This document shows, in pieces, positions 19,293-27,782 of a stretch of DNA of 64,000 nucleotides. Position numbers and translations under genes: made by a program. This DNA is from Candidatus Binataceae bacterium (GTDB taxonomy: Bacteria > Desulfobacterota > Binatia > Binatales > Binataceae). The notes beneath the pieces are model-generated. The model made no database searches. It was not told the DNA's origin and saw nothing but the letters and a program-made list of their open reading frames with translations. Each line of letters opens with the position of its first letter. The first letter of the stretch is position 1. The stretch covers positions 1-64,000 of the forward strand of contig DATJMX010000084.1 in the NCBI GenBank assembly GCA_035508495.1, written 5' to 3'.

Positions 19293-20336
19293 TCACCACC
19301 TGATGAGAACCATTTCCGAGCAGAACCCGGGACCCATCGCCATCACGAGACCAAGCGTTCCTGGCACGGGCCGTCTGCGCTGCATCACTTCTTCGAGCAC
19401 GATCAGGACGGAGCCGGACGAGAGGTTTCCATAGCGCGCGAGGCAGTCCCACGACGGGGCGAGCTCGCAGTTCTTGAGTTCCAGCGCCTCTTCGACAGCC
19501 TGCAGAATCTTGGGACCGCCCGGATGAAGGACGAATGATCCCAGGTCCGAGCGAGACAGCTTGTGGCTGGCGAGGAACGAATCGACATCGGAACGAAGTC
19601 GCGCACGAATCAGATCCGGAAGGCGGGCCGACAGAATGATTCCAAATCCCTTCTCCGAGACGTCCCATCCCATGATGTCTTCAGTCTCCGGATAGAAGAC
19701 CGATTTGCTCGCGAGAATTTCGGGACCGGTGCCTGCCTGCGGGCCGACGATTGTGGCCACGGCGCCGTCACCGAAGAGCCCGGTCGCGATGATGTTAGGC
19801 ATCGCGACGTCGCCAAGTTGGATCGTCAGCGAGCAAAGCTCGACCGAAAGGAGCACCGCGTTTTCATTCGGATATGCGCGCACGTAGTCGGCGGCGCGAG
19901 TCAGGCCAATGGCACCTCCCACGCATCCGAGGCCAAAAATCGGCGTGCGCTTGATATCGGAGCGCAGTCCCATCCGATTCACCAGTTTCGCATCTAGTGA
20001 AGGACTCGCGACCCCGGTGATCGACACAAAGAAAATCGCGTTCAGATCAGCGCGAGTCAGATCGGCCCGCTTGAGCGCGCCATCAATCGCCTGTTCTCCC
20101 AGGTCTTGGGCGACTTCGAGCCACGCCCGATTCGATTCGCCCCAGGTCTTGAATTGCAGATAACGATCGAAGGTGAAGGAAAGGTGTCGTTTGCGTACGC
20201 CGCAGTTCGCATGCAGACGATCGAGCACCTCGGGCTTGGCCAGTTTGTCGCCCCAGCGTTCCTTTAGAGCATTAGTAATTTCCTGTTGAGTATATACATT
20301 TGGCGGAAACGCACTCGCGACACTGGCTATTCTCAT
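19293..20336 (-). CDS. Type III polyketide synthase (chalcone synthase-like)
   Basis: 347 residues, thiolase fold. The Cys-His-Asn triad is visible: C138 in GLGCVGGAIG, H271 in VLHPGGPKIL and N304 in RYGNLSS. The enzyme condenses malonyl-CoA onto an acyl-CoA starter to give alkylresorcinols, pyrones or related products. The ATG at 20336 has a GGAG site six bases upstream. In related loci it is followed by a methyltransferase and an FAD oxidoreductase; here only a remnant of the latter is left, so the product is probably unmodified or finished elsewhere. Confidence 0.93.
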   Translation of the reverse strand: MRIASVASAFPPNVYTQQEITNALKERWGDKLAKPEVLDRLHANCGVRKRHLSFTFDRYLQFKTWGESNRAWLEVAQDLGEQAIDGALKRADLTRADLNAIFFVSITGVASPSLDAKLVNRMGLRSDIKRTPIFGLGCVGGAIGLTRAADYVRAYPNENAVLLSVELCSLTIQLGDVAMPNIIATGLFGDGAVATIVGPQAGTGPEILASKSVFYPETEDIMGWDVSEKGFGIILSARLPDLIRARLRSDVDSFLASHKLSRSDLGSFVLHPGGPKILQAVEEALELKNCELAPSWDCLARYGNLSSGSVLIVLEEVMQRRRPVPGTLGLVMAMGPGFCSEMVLIRW

Positions 20337-20662
20337 TCAGCGCTCCATCTACCTCAATTTACTATTCATTTGTCGAAACAAACCACCGCACGATCGGCTC
20401 CGGCATATAACAAAAGCCGGGCCGTGGGCCAGTTCTGCGCAATTTCCGCGGCAACTCCGGGATGGTCGAGGGCAGAGCGGACTCCATATAAATATACAAT
20501 TTATGATCGCCGATCCAGATGGGCGATTTTGAGAATGCTTCTCAGTTTGCCGCACCGCTGCATTTTTATTTTAAAGCAATGTATATTTGTTGCAGTCTTA
20601 ATCTCGAAGTTGACAGCTGCCGCTCCTCTTTAAGTTCCATTCAGGTAAGTTGCCCGCTGCGC
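20337..20662. other. AT-rich gap upstream of the polyketide synthase gene
   Basis: 326 bases, visibly more AT-rich than the flanks (for example ATATAAATATACAATTTATG near 20489). It holds no convincing gene. TTTGT-CGAA-ACAAA (20369-20382) is a small inverted repeat 33 bp before the PKS start, and TGAGAA-TGC-TTCTCA (20530-20544) a weak hairpin. It should contain the PKS promoter. Confidence 0.5.
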
Positions 20663-21154
20663 TCAATGCGCTGGCGCCGCGTCCTGATGCGAAGCCCATT
20701 CGGCGATTTGCCGTTTTTGCTCCTCGCTCAAACTGGCTGAAGGATGAAACGTAACATAGTCGCCGGGCGGCATGCTGCCGCTCTTGACCGCACTCACAAT
20801 CGAGTGCGCCATCGCACGACGCCCCTCCGGGCCAAGCGTGGCCCAGTCCGAGAGGTCGAATGCCTCCCGGGCTTTGGCTTCGCCGAACAGATGCGAAGGT
20901 GCCAGCTTCGCCGTCCACGAGCCGCTGGCCTGATGGGCGTGACAATCGAAGCAGGAGTTGACGAGGATCGGGCCTACCTGGGGAACGTTCGCGAGCGAAT
21001 CCGGCGCCGCCTGCAATTGCACCGAGAGCTCGTTCTGCTTGTTGGAGCATCCAGCGGAGGCCACGATTGTAAAAAACGCTAACATGCTGATTCGGCACAT
21101 CCCATATATTCGACGCCAATCGATCAAACCTCTGTATCGCATTCGCCTCAACAC
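20663..21154 (-). CDS. Haem-binding lipoprotein (cytochrome c-type)
   Basis: About 164 residues. A hydrophobic segment ends in the lipobox ASAGC, so the protein is lipid-anchored. It carries one CxxCH haem c motif (SCFDCH), an SDW element and MPPGDYVTFHPSASLS, in which the Met is a likely distal ligand; this is the pattern of the Haem_bd family. The start is uncertain: GTG 21154 has a well-placed AGGAG, while ATGs at 21142 and 21100 are also possible. Probably periplasmic electron transfer or peroxide-related; no partner gene is next to it. Confidence 0.8.
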   Translation of the reverse strand: MLRRMRYRGLIDWRRIYGMCRISMLAFFTIVASAGCSNKQNELSVQLQAAPDSLANVPQVGPILVNSCFDCHAHQASGSWTAKLAPSHLFGEAKAREAFDLSDWATLGPEGRRAMAHSIVSAVKSGSMPPGDYVTFHPSASLSEEQKRQIAEWASHQDAAPAH

Positions 21155-21319
21155 AATACTCTCCTGCTCCCACACCGCCACTCTATCGCCTCGGCCACGA
21201 AGCCCGGCACAGAAGCGTCGAGACTGTTCGTGGATCCGTAAATGAACGAACGCTGCTCATCAATATCGAGCAGGGAGATTAGTCAATGGCAAGCGCGCCA
21301 TTCACAGCATCAGACCGAC

Positions 21320-21430
21320 GGCATCAAGCTCCACGAGCAGTTCGTCAACCCGCAATGGATAATGCTGCTGGAGGTGCTGAACATGAACGTTCGTTATGGA
21401 AAGTGCGGCTCTGGACCGACGCGTTCGGGA
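21320..21430 (+). pseudogene. Possible fragment of a class III aminotransferase
   Basis: One frame reads GIKLHEQFVNPQWIMLLEVL, NMNVRYGKC, close to my memory of the N-terminus of ornithine/acetylornithine-type aminotransferases (VNPQWVRLLDVLGMNVRY-RC). From 21406 the next part, RLWTDAFG, continues in a different frame where intact proteins have ELFTDDG. Nothing further of the enzyme follows. It lies in the 360-base gap between the haem protein and the FAH gene. Confidence 0.35.
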
Positions 21431-21516
21431 TGGTGCGTGATCGGATCGATTTGAGTCCTTTTGATATGGCGCGAATCCGGAAATCGCGCTAATAGCGGTT
21501 GCGAGAGGAATTCAAT

Positions 21517-22443
21517 ATGCGGCTCGTCACTTACTCTTTCAGAGGCACAACCCGGCTCGGCGCGATGCGCGCCGACAACGAGGTTATCGATCTCGCTCGC
21601 GCATCGGCTCTCAACGGCGAAGCGGTTCCGCACGATATGATGGCGCTGCTCGCGCTCGGCGATGCGGGCCTCGATGCGGCGCGACGGGCCTTAGCGGCAG
21701 GAGACCAGCATGCGCGAGGGAATCGCGCGTCAGCGATCGCACACGGAATCGTCTTTCAAACGAACGAGCCAGGATTCCGCCTCGAAGCTCCGGTGATGAA
21801 ACCCGGCAAAGTCCTCGCCATCGGGCTCAACTATCGCGACCACGCTGAAGAAGCCGGAATGAAGATTCCTGAACGGCCCGTGGTGTTTACGAAAGTTCCG
21901 AGCTGCATCACCGGTCCCGGGATGCCGATACATCGGCCACGTGTCAGCTCATCGGTCGACTGGGAGGCCGAGCTATGCGCGATCATCGGCACTCGCGCGC
22001 GGCATGTGAAAGCCGCTGAGGCGCTGCGCTATGTCGCGGGCCTCGCCTGCGGCAACGACGTCTCGGTGCGTGACTGGCAGTTTCATTCCGGTACCTGGAT
22101 GATGGGCAAGGGCTTCGACACGCACGGCCCGCTCGGCCCGTGGCTCGTAACCCTCGACGAGGTGGGAGATCCCGCCAATCTCGACATCAGGACGCTGGTC
22201 AACGGCGTCGAAAAGCAGCACTCAAACACTCGGCACCTGATTTTCAATATCGGTCAGATAATCGAGTATCTGACGGCGGCATTCACGCTCGAGCCCGGCG
22301 ACGTGATCTTCACCGGCACGCCGGCGGGCGTCGGCGCCTCGCGCAAGCCACAGGAATGGCTGAAGGCGGGCGATACCGTCCGCGTCGAGATCAGCAAATT
22401 GGGGGCGCTGGAAAATCCGGTTATCGAGGAACCTGAGTCCTGA
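21517..22443 (+). CDS. Fumarylacetoacetate hydrolase family protein
   Basis: 308 residues. The FAH C-terminal fold is clear: GLNYRDHAEEAG, then the metal-binding WEAELCAIIG and the D of CGNDVSVRDWQ, and the closing GDVIFTGTPAGVG. Family members hydrolyse or decarboxylate acylpyruvates and open-chain diketo acids in aromatic breakdown, with Mg2+ or Mn2+. The ATG at 21517 follows GAGAGGA. Its last 23 bases overlap the 3' end of the nitronate monooxygenase gene on the other strand. Confidence 0.92.
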   Translation: MRLVTYSFRGTTRLGAMRADNEVIDLARASALNGEAVPHDMMALLALGDAGLDAARRALAAGDQHARGNRASAIAHGIVFQTNEPGFRLEAPVMKPGKVLAIGLNYRDHAEEAGMKIPERPVVFTKVPSCITGPGMPIHRPRVSSSVDWEAELCAIIGTRARHVKAAEALRYVAGLACGNDVSVRDWQFHSGTWMMGKGFDTHGPLGPWLVTLDEVGDPANLDIRTLVNGVEKQHSNTRHLIFNIGQIIEYLTAAFTLEPGDVIFTGTPAGVGASRKPQEWLKAGDTVRVEISKLGALENPVIEEPES

Positions 22444-23434
22444 TCAGGCCTGCGATCGTCGCTTCGGCTTGCGCCGCGATTTCGCGCACGATCTCGCCCG
22501 CAGGGCGAATTTCGCGGACCATGCTGACTGACTGGCCGGCATAGAACGCGAGCCCGCTCATATCTCCCGTGACCGATGTTGAAGCCGTGAAGGCGGAATA
22601 GCGAGGAAGCTCCACTTCTATCTCGCCGCGTCGCAGTCGCGCCAGTTTTTCACCTTCGCCGGGACGCTTTCCCGTTTCGGGGCGGCCTGCCTTCTCCCAT
22701 TCCTCAACGACCTTGGTACGAATCACGCGATGCGCTGCATCGGGCCATCCGACATCGAATAGCTTGGTGTGAACGGTCTCAACGGCGTGCGACTTCACCA
22801 CCATTTTTTTGTAGTCGCGATGAGCGCTACATTCGTCCGACGCGAGAAACCGCGTGCCGAACACTGCGGCGTCCGCTCCCAAAGCCAACGCTGCGGCAAG
22901 GCCGCGACCGTCGGCGAAACCTCCTGCCGCCAGCATTGGCGAATCGCCGACCGCGTCTCGAGCCTCCGGAACGAGCGCCAAAGTCGTCACCGTCCCGCGA
23001 ACGTGGCCGCCCGCCTCGAAACCCTGCACAATGACGGCATCCGCCCCAGCCTTCTTCGCCGCCGCCGCTTCTTCAGCCGAACCGCATTGCCAGACCACCG
23101 TGAAGCCAAGCTGCTTACAGAGCGGAATGTGCTCCGAAGGATCGCCCCAGAAAAGTGTAACCGCCTGTATCGGCTCCACTCGAAGCTGTTCAAGAACGTC
23201 GGGCTGCAAAAACGGAATGAGGAGATTCACCGCTAGCGGCTTTGTCGTCCTTGCGCGCGCAGCAGCGATCGCCTCATGGATCTCGGCAGGACCAAGTCCA
23301 GCCATCCCAATCGTTCCGAGCCCTCCTGCCTCGGAGACAGCCGCGGCAAGCTCGGCTCCTGCTACACCGCCCATGCCCGCGGCAACTATCGGGTACTGGA
23401 TTCCGAAGAGTTCGGTGATCCGAGTTCTGAGCAT
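22421..23434 (-). CDS. Nitronate monooxygenase / FabK-like FMN protein
   Basis: 337 residues, TIM-barrel flavoprotein. Motifs: QYPIVAAGMGGVAGAELAAAVSEAGGLG at the N-terminus, GADAVIVQGFEAGGHVRG (phosphate-binding loop) and ALGADAAVFGTRFLAS. The group oxidises alkyl nitronates or, in FabK, reduces enoyl-ACP; the sequence alone does not separate them, and I favour nitronate monooxygenase. It starts eight bases after the PPOX stop with an AGGAG site inside that gene, so the two are cotranscribed. Confidence 0.87.
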   Translation of the reverse strand: MLRTRITELFGIQYPIVAAGMGGVAGAELAAAVSEAGGLGTIGMAGLGPAEIHEAIAAARARTTKPLAVNLLIPFLQPDVLEQLRVEPIQAVTLFWGDPSEHIPLCKQLGFTVVWQCGSAEEAAAAKKAGADAVIVQGFEAGGHVRGTVTTLALVPEARDAVGDSPMLAAGGFADGRGLAAALALGADAAVFGTRFLASDECSAHRDYKKMVVKSHAVETVHTKLFDVGWPDAAHRVIRTKVVEEWEKAGRPETGKRPGEGEKLARLRRGEIEVELPRYSAFTASTSVTGDMSGLAFYAGQSVSMVREIRPAGEIVREIAAQAEATIAGLIRTQVPR

Positions 23435-23442
23435 CTGGGCTC

Positions 23443-23862
23443 CTACGGCGCCTCTTCTGCGTAGTCCCAGGAGATGGTGCGCTCGGGCTTGAAGCGGATG
23501 ACGACCACCTTCTCGCCGCTCATCGATTTGGCGTAGCGTTTGCCCATTTTTTTGCCGAGGTATTCGATCGCCATCCTCTCCGTGCGCTTGTCATCGATCT
23601 TTTCTTCCATCGTGACGCGGCCCTTAAGCACGACCGACTTGTACGGCGCTTCCTTGGTATCGACCACGAACGTGACGCGCGGGTCCCGCACGAGACACTT
23701 GTATTTGAAGGCCTCGGGGCCGCTCTGAAAAATGATTTCGCCCTTGTCGTATTCGTACCAGGTCGGCACGGCATGCGGTGAGCCGTCGGGCGCGGTCACC
23801 GCAACGACTGCAACGATTGGCCGGGAAAGCAGTTTATCGATGTCCTTCTTCTTCATCGGCAT
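23443..23862 (-). CDS. PPOX-class F420/FMN-dependent split-barrel protein
   Basis: 139 residues, pyridoxamine-phosphate-oxidase-like fold. VAVVAVTAPDGSPHAVPTWY is the conserved flavin-facing strand pair, followed by the DPRVTFVVD strand. Many relatives bind F420 or FMN and reduce unsaturated substrates; which cofactor applies here cannot be told. It belongs to the minus-strand run with the enoyl-CoA hydratases and nitronate monooxygenase. Confidence 0.85.
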   Translation of the reverse strand: MPMKKKDIDKLLSRPIVAVVAVTAPDGSPHAVPTWYEYDKGEIIFQSGPEAFKYKCLVRDPRVTFVVDTKEAPYKSVVLKGRVTMEEKIDDKRTERMAIEYLGKKMGKRYAKSMSGEKVVVIRFKPERTISWDYAEEAP

Positions 23863-23908
23863 GCGGCGAAGTCTCCAATGGAGGATTTCTAATCAGGAGG
23901 AATATTCT

Positions 23909-23966
23909 CACCACAAAGACACGAAGACACAAAGATTCTTCTTAGTGACCTTGTGCCTTCGTGGTT
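23909..23966. repeat. Interspersed hairpin repeat, copy 1
   Basis: CACCACAAAGACACGAAG and onward, with a 15-base arm (23920-23934) that pairs, with two mismatches, with CCTTGTGCCTTCGTG (23949-23963) across an AT-rich loop. It lies between the enoyl-CoA hydratase stop and the PPOX gene. A second copy is at 24801-24868. Similar accacaaagac...cttcgtggt elements are scattered between genes in many environmental bacteria; they may act as terminators or be non-autonomous mobile sequences. Confidence 0.75.
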
Positions 23967-23974
23967 ATTCTCTC

Positions 23975-24775
23975 TTATCTGCCTTTGAACGCCGGCTTGC
24001 GCTTTTCGCGGAAGGCGCGCGTGCCTTCGCGCACATCTTCCGACGGATTCGTGATCATCACGTTGAGGGCGGCGTCCTCGAGCGCGTTCTCCAGCGTCAT
24101 TTCGCGCTGCTTGTACATCATGCGCTTGGCGAGCCTGATTGCGAGCGGCGGTCCGTCGGCGAGCCGGCGCGCGAATTCGTTGACGCGCGCATCAAGTTCC
24201 TTGTGTGGCACCACTTCGGTCACGAGGCCCAGTTCGAGCGCGGTCTTCGCGTCGTAAACTTCTGACAGCATCGTCATCTTGAGTGCGCGATCGAGTCCCA
24301 TGAATCTAGGGAACAGGAACGCACCGCCTTCGTCGCACAGGAGCGCAAACTTGAGCGCGGTGTCTCCGAGGCGAGCTTCGTCCGATGCGATCCGGAAGTC
24401 GCAGCTCAGCGCGAGCGTCAGTCCACCCGCGACCGCGGCACCGTTGATCGCGGCGATTACAGGTTTGTCGAAACGATGCAGCGAAAGCACGATCTGATGG
24501 AAGCCCTCGCGCATCTCGAGCATGTGCCCCATCGGATGCCCATGAAAACGCGAACGGCTGTCGGGAGAGCCGCTGATATCGCCGCCGGCACAGAACGCGC
24601 GCCCGCTGCCGGTGATGATCAGCACGCGCACGTCGTCATCCTGACGCGCGAGATCGATCGCCGCGACGATCTCCTTGACCATCGTCTCGGTGTAACCGTT
24701 CATCCGCTCGGGGCGGTTGATCGTGATCCTGGCGATACCGTCGCTGGCGCCGTAGATGATCGTATTGAAATCCAT
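23975..24775 (-). CDS. Enoyl-CoA hydratase/isomerase
   Basis: 266 residues, crotonase fold. The oxyanion hole is formed by GRAFCAGGDIS and INGAAVAGG; the usual catalytic Glu positions near LSCDFRIASDEARLGD are partly kept. ATG 24775 has GGGAGG eight bases upstream. Adds water to enoyl-CoA esters, or acts as isomerase, in fatty acid or aromatic catabolism. Paralogue of the next gene upstream. Confidence 0.9.
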   Translation of the reverse strand: MDFNTIIYGASDGIARITINRPERMNGYTETMVKEIVAAIDLARQDDDVRVLIITGSGRAFCAGGDISGSPDSRSRFHGHPMGHMLEMREGFHQIVLSLHRFDKPVIAAINGAAVAGGLTLALSCDFRIASDEARLGDTALKFALLCDEGGAFLFPRFMGLDRALKMTMLSEVYDAKTALELGLVTEVVPHKELDARVNEFARRLADGPPLAIRLAKRMMYKQREMTLENALEDAALNVMITNPSEDVREGTRAFREKRKPAFKGR

Positions 24776-24800
24776 TGCTCAACCCTCCCGAAATCGGATT

Positions 24801-24868
24801 CACCACTAAGACACAAAGGGCACCAAGAGGAACTTTTCTTACTTTGTGACCTTTGTGCCTTCGTGGTG
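24801..24868. repeat. Interspersed hairpin repeat, copy 2
   Basis: CACCACTAAGACACAAAG (24801-24818) and CTTTGTGCCTTCGTGGTG (24851-24868) pair at 16 of 18 positions around a loop containing AACTTTTCTTACTTTG. Same family as 23909-23966, same orientation, and again at the 3' side of an enoyl-CoA hydratase gene. Confidence 0.8.
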
Positions 24869-24877
24869 ATCTTTTTC

Positions 24878-25681
24878 TCACCTGCCTTTGAAGGATGGCT
24901 CCCGCTTCTCCAGGAACGCCTTTACCGCTTCGCGATGGTCCTCGGTGCGGCCCGTCATGGTCTGGCCCCATGCTTCGCGATCGAGCAGCTCGCTAAACTC
25001 ATGAGTGACTGCGGCATTGAGGTTGGCCTTCATATACGAGTAAGCGACCGTCGGACCGTTGGCGATCTTCTTCGCGAAGGCGTGTACGTCTTCCTTGAAT
25101 GACGCCGCCGGAAATACTTTCGTCGCGAGGCCGATCTTGAGTGCCTCGTGCGCGTCGATCATGTCGGCGGTGAAATACAGCTCGCGAGCTTTCGCGGAGC
25201 CCACCAGCCGCGTGAGCGACCACGTGCCGCCGTAATCGCCCGAATATCCGACTCGCGCGAATGCAGTGCCGAGGCGAGCCGCCTCGGACACGAGGCGAAT
25301 ATCGGCGGCCATCGCCACGCTGAGACCCGCGCCTGCCGCGGGTCCATTGACAGCCGCGATCGTCACCTTCGGCATCTCATGCAGCATCAGCGCGACGTCC
25401 TCGCCGCGCCGCAACCCGGCGACCCGATCCTCGATCGATTGCGGAGAACCTGCGCCGCCCTCGTTGCGATCGCGCATCGCGGAAATATCGCCGCCCGCAC
25501 AGAAGCCGCGCCCGGCACCGGTCACCACGACGCATCCGACTTCGGGATTCGCCGATGCGCGCGTGAGCTGATCGCGCAGCGCCCCCATCATGTCGGCACT
25601 CATCGCGTTCAGCTTGTCGGGCCGGTTGAGCGTGAGGTAGAGGACGCGGTCCTTCAGTTCGACGAGCAAATGGTCTGCCAT
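24878..25681 (-). CDS. Enoyl-CoA hydratase/isomerase
   Basis: 267 residues, crotonase family. The oxyanion-hole segments are GRGFCAGGDIS and VNGPAAGAGLS; LGTAFARVGYSGDYGG carries the loop where active-site acids sit in the family. Both this protein and its downstream paralogue end in P-x-F-K-G-R, and the two genes probably arose by duplication, although they are now diverged in substrate loops. Cytoplasmic acyl-CoA catabolism. Confidence 0.9.
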   Translation of the reverse strand: MADHLLVELKDRVLYLTLNRPDKLNAMSADMMGALRDQLTRASANPEVGCVVVTGAGRGFCAGGDISAMRDRNEGGAGSPQSIEDRVAGLRRGEDVALMLHEMPKVTIAAVNGPAAGAGLSVAMAADIRLVSEAARLGTAFARVGYSGDYGGTWSLTRLVGSAKARELYFTADMIDAHEALKIGLATKVFPAASFKEDVHAFAKKIANGPTVAYSYMKANLNAAVTHEFSELLDREAWGQTMTGRTEDHREAVKAFLEKREPSFKGR

Positions 25682-25720
25682 TTGAATTGATGCCTCCAGG
25701 CCGGCGGGTCAATTTCCCTA

Positions 25721-26587
25721 CTACTTCAGGGCCGACAATCTGTCGAGTGCGACGGCCACCGCCTGCGTGCCGTCGAGGTCATGGCCGAGCGCGGCCGCGG
25801 AGTTGAACATCGAGGACATCAACGCCAGCCCGGGCAGCGCGACCTCGGCAGCGCGCGCCGCTTCGGTGACCAGCCGCAAATCCTTGCGCACCAGCTTGAT
25901 GAAAAATCCCGGCGCGTAGTCGTGCGCGATTATCTTCGGGCCGAGGTTCGTGAGCTGCCACGAGCCCGCTGCGCCCGCACCGATTGCTTCGAGCACGCGC
26001 GATGGATCGAGGCCGCCGGCAGTCGCGAAGCGAATTGCCTCGGCGGCAGCTTCGAGCGTGACCGTGACCGCGATCTGATTGGCGAGCTTCGTCACCTGCC
26101 CCGCGCCCGACGGCCCCATATACGTGATGCGCTTGCCGAGATGCTCAAAGAGCGGGCGCGCGCGCTCGAATGCGGCCTCATCGCCACCCACCATAATCGC
26201 GAGCGTGCCTTCGATCGCGCCCTTGTCGCCGCCCGACACCGGCGCATCGAGATAGCCGATTCCCGCGGGCCTCAGCCGTTTCGCGATCGCGCGCTCGGCC
26301 GCGGGCGAGATCGTGCTCATGTCGATCACGAGTTGTCCGCGGGCGAGCGACGGCTCGATCTTCGCGATCGTCGCCTCAACGTCGGGCGTGTCGGGCACCA
26401 TGATGAAGATAATTTCGGCGCCGCTCGCCGCCTGCTCAGGTGATGCCGCCACCGTCGCGCCATTGGCCGCCAGCGCGCGCGCTTTTTCTGGAGTGCGATT
26501 GAAGACGCGCACGCGATGGCCCGCGGCGAGGAGCCGCCGCGCCATCGGCGCGCCCATGATTCCAGTTCCGATCCAGGCGATTTCCAT
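25721..26587 (-). CDS. 3-hydroxyisobutyrate dehydrogenase family reductase
   Basis: 288 residues. N-terminal Rossmann domain WIGTGIMGAPMARRLLAAGH, substrate motif DAPVSGGDKGAIEGTLA and catalytic Lys in VTKLANQ, followed by the all-helical C-terminal domain. It oxidises beta-hydroxy acids (3-hydroxyisobutyrate, tartronate semialdehyde or similar) with NAD(P). Between the aldo/keto reductase and enoyl-CoA hydratase genes, which fits a branched-chain or aliphatic acid pathway. Confidence 0.92.
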   Translation of the reverse strand: MEIAWIGTGIMGAPMARRLLAAGHRVRVFNRTPEKARALAANGATVAASPEQAASGAEIIFIMVPDTPDVEATIAKIEPSLARGQLVIDMSTISPAAERAIAKRLRPAGIGYLDAPVSGGDKGAIEGTLAIMVGGDEAAFERARPLFEHLGKRITYMGPSGAGQVTKLANQIAVTVTLEAAAEAIRFATAGGLDPSRVLEAIGAGAAGSWQLTNLGPKIIAHDYAPGFFIKLVRKDLRLVTEAARAAEVALPGLALMSSMFNSAAALGHDLDGTQAVAVALDRLSALK

Positions 26588-26625
26588 GGGCCGATAGTAG
26601 CGCAGCGGCGGCGCGAATCAGACCG

Positions 26626-27555
26626 TCAGCGTTGTCCGATCCAGTCCTTGCGCGCGACTTTGCGCCAGCGCTCGCGAATCGAATCGTAGCTCGATTGTTC
26701 GATTCCCTTGCCAGCGACGAGCGCCGCGTTGCGATCGACGTTCTCAGGCCGCGTCGTGCCGACGATCGCGCTATGCACTCCCGGTGTCGCAAGCGTAAAC
26801 GAGAGCGCAGTCGCGACCGCTTCGCTCGAGTCGCCGCGCAGAAAATCGTAGTCGAGCTTTTGCAGGCGATCCCAGTACGGGCGCGTGTACCAGTCCGAAG
26901 GCGCGCGCCGATTCTTCCAGACCGCGTTGGCGATGGGACGTTTTGCGATCACGCCGACGCCGCGCTCGATCGCCTTCGGCAGCACGAGATCGATCGCCTG
27001 TTGATCGGCAACGCTCACGGAAATTTGCAGCGTGTCGAACACCCCCATCGCGACGGCATGAGCAGCGTCGTGCCCGTCGAGCGAGCATCCGATGAAACGC
27101 GCCTTGCCGGCCTCACGCGCCTTCTGCAGCACCGCGATCGCCTCGTCGTTGTCGAGCACGCTGCGCTCGGGACTGTGAAACTGGATCACATCGACATAGT
27201 CGGTGCCGAGACGCTGGAGGCTGCGATCGATACTGGCGGAGAGCATCGCGGGGTCCCACTCATCGCGCGCGAAACCACCCGCACGATCGCCGGCAGACTC
27301 GATCATCGCGTGCCCGCACTTGGTCATCAGCACGATGTCGTGGCGCCGCTTGCTGAGCGCGCGCCCGATGAGCCGCTCGCTATCGGCATAGCATTCGGCG
27401 GTGTCGATCAGATTGACGCCAGCATCGAGCGCACGGCCAAGGATCGCATCGACAGTTTTCTGCGCGACTTCCTGGTAGCCAACTTCCGACCCGCCAAAGC
27501 CAAGCACGCTGACGCTGAGTCCAGTCTTGCCAAAGATGCGCCGAGGTATCGCCAT
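26626..27555 (-). CDS. Aldo/keto reductase
   Basis: 309 residues, TIM barrel. The catalytic tetrad is visible: Asp and Tyr in NLIDTAECYAD, Lys in VLMTKCGH and His in VIQFHSPE. I start it at ATG 27555 (MAIPRRIFGKTGLSVSVLGFGG), where the family begins; upstream in-frame residues do not look like the family. NADPH-dependent carbonyl reductase, substrate unknown. First gene of the minus-strand catabolic run. Confidence 0.92.
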   Translation of the reverse strand: MAIPRRIFGKTGLSVSVLGFGGSEVGYQEVAQKTVDAILGRALDAGVNLIDTAECYADSERLIGRALSKRRHDIVLMTKCGHAMIESAGDRAGGFARDEWDPAMLSASIDRSLQRLGTDYVDVIQFHSPERSVLDNDEAIAVLQKAREAGKARFIGCSLDGHDAAHAVAMGVFDTLQISVSVADQQAIDLVLPKAIERGVGVIAKRPIANAVWKNRRAPSDWYTRPYWDRLQKLDYDFLRGDSSEAVATALSFTLATPGVHSAIVGTTRPENVDRNAALVAGKGIEQSSYDSIRERWRKVARKDWIGQR

Positions 27556-27624
27556 ACCACGCTGATACGCGGATCGAGCCGCGCAGGCAAAAGCTCCGTT
27601 CGGACTTATTCTGAAGGAACTTAA

Positions 27625-27645
27625 GATCTCGGAGGTCCCGAGATC
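27625..27645. other. Hairpin in the aldo/keto reductase upstream gap
   Basis: GATCTCGG (27625-27632), loop of five, CCGAGATC (27638-27645). It lies 70 bp upstream of the aldo/keto reductase start and could be an operator or part of the 5' UTR. Confidence 0.3.
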
Positions 27646-27717
27646 AGTACCGGAAGGCGGGCGCCTATCGCCCATCATCGGGAAATAAGGAAAGCGCTAC
27701 GCGCAACGTTTGGCACC

Positions 27718-27733
27718 GGCCCCTTTGGGGGCC
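27718..27733 (-). terminator. Terminator-like hairpin after the secreted-protein gene
   Basis: GGCCCC, loop TTTG, GGGGCC, 50 bp downstream of the stop at 27783 on the minus strand. Compact and GC-rich; no T-tract. Confidence 0.4.
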
Positions 27734-27736
27734 TCC

Positions 27737-27765
27737 AAGATCGCTCGACGGTGCTCGGGATGACG
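27737..27765. repeat. Degenerate copy of a common intergenic repeat
   Basis: AAGATCGCTCGACG followed by GTGCTCGGGATGACG. It resembles the AGATCCTTCGACTGCGCTC / GGATGACG element seen between genes in many environmental genomes. One copy only here, so the call rests on memory of that motif. Confidence 0.35.
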
Positions 27766-27782
27766 GAAAAGGAACTCCCCGC

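Noticed and set aside
23909..24868. Repeat pair considered as ends of an insertion sequence
   Set aside because: Same orientation, and the DNA between them is an ordinary enoyl-CoA hydratase gene; no transposase.
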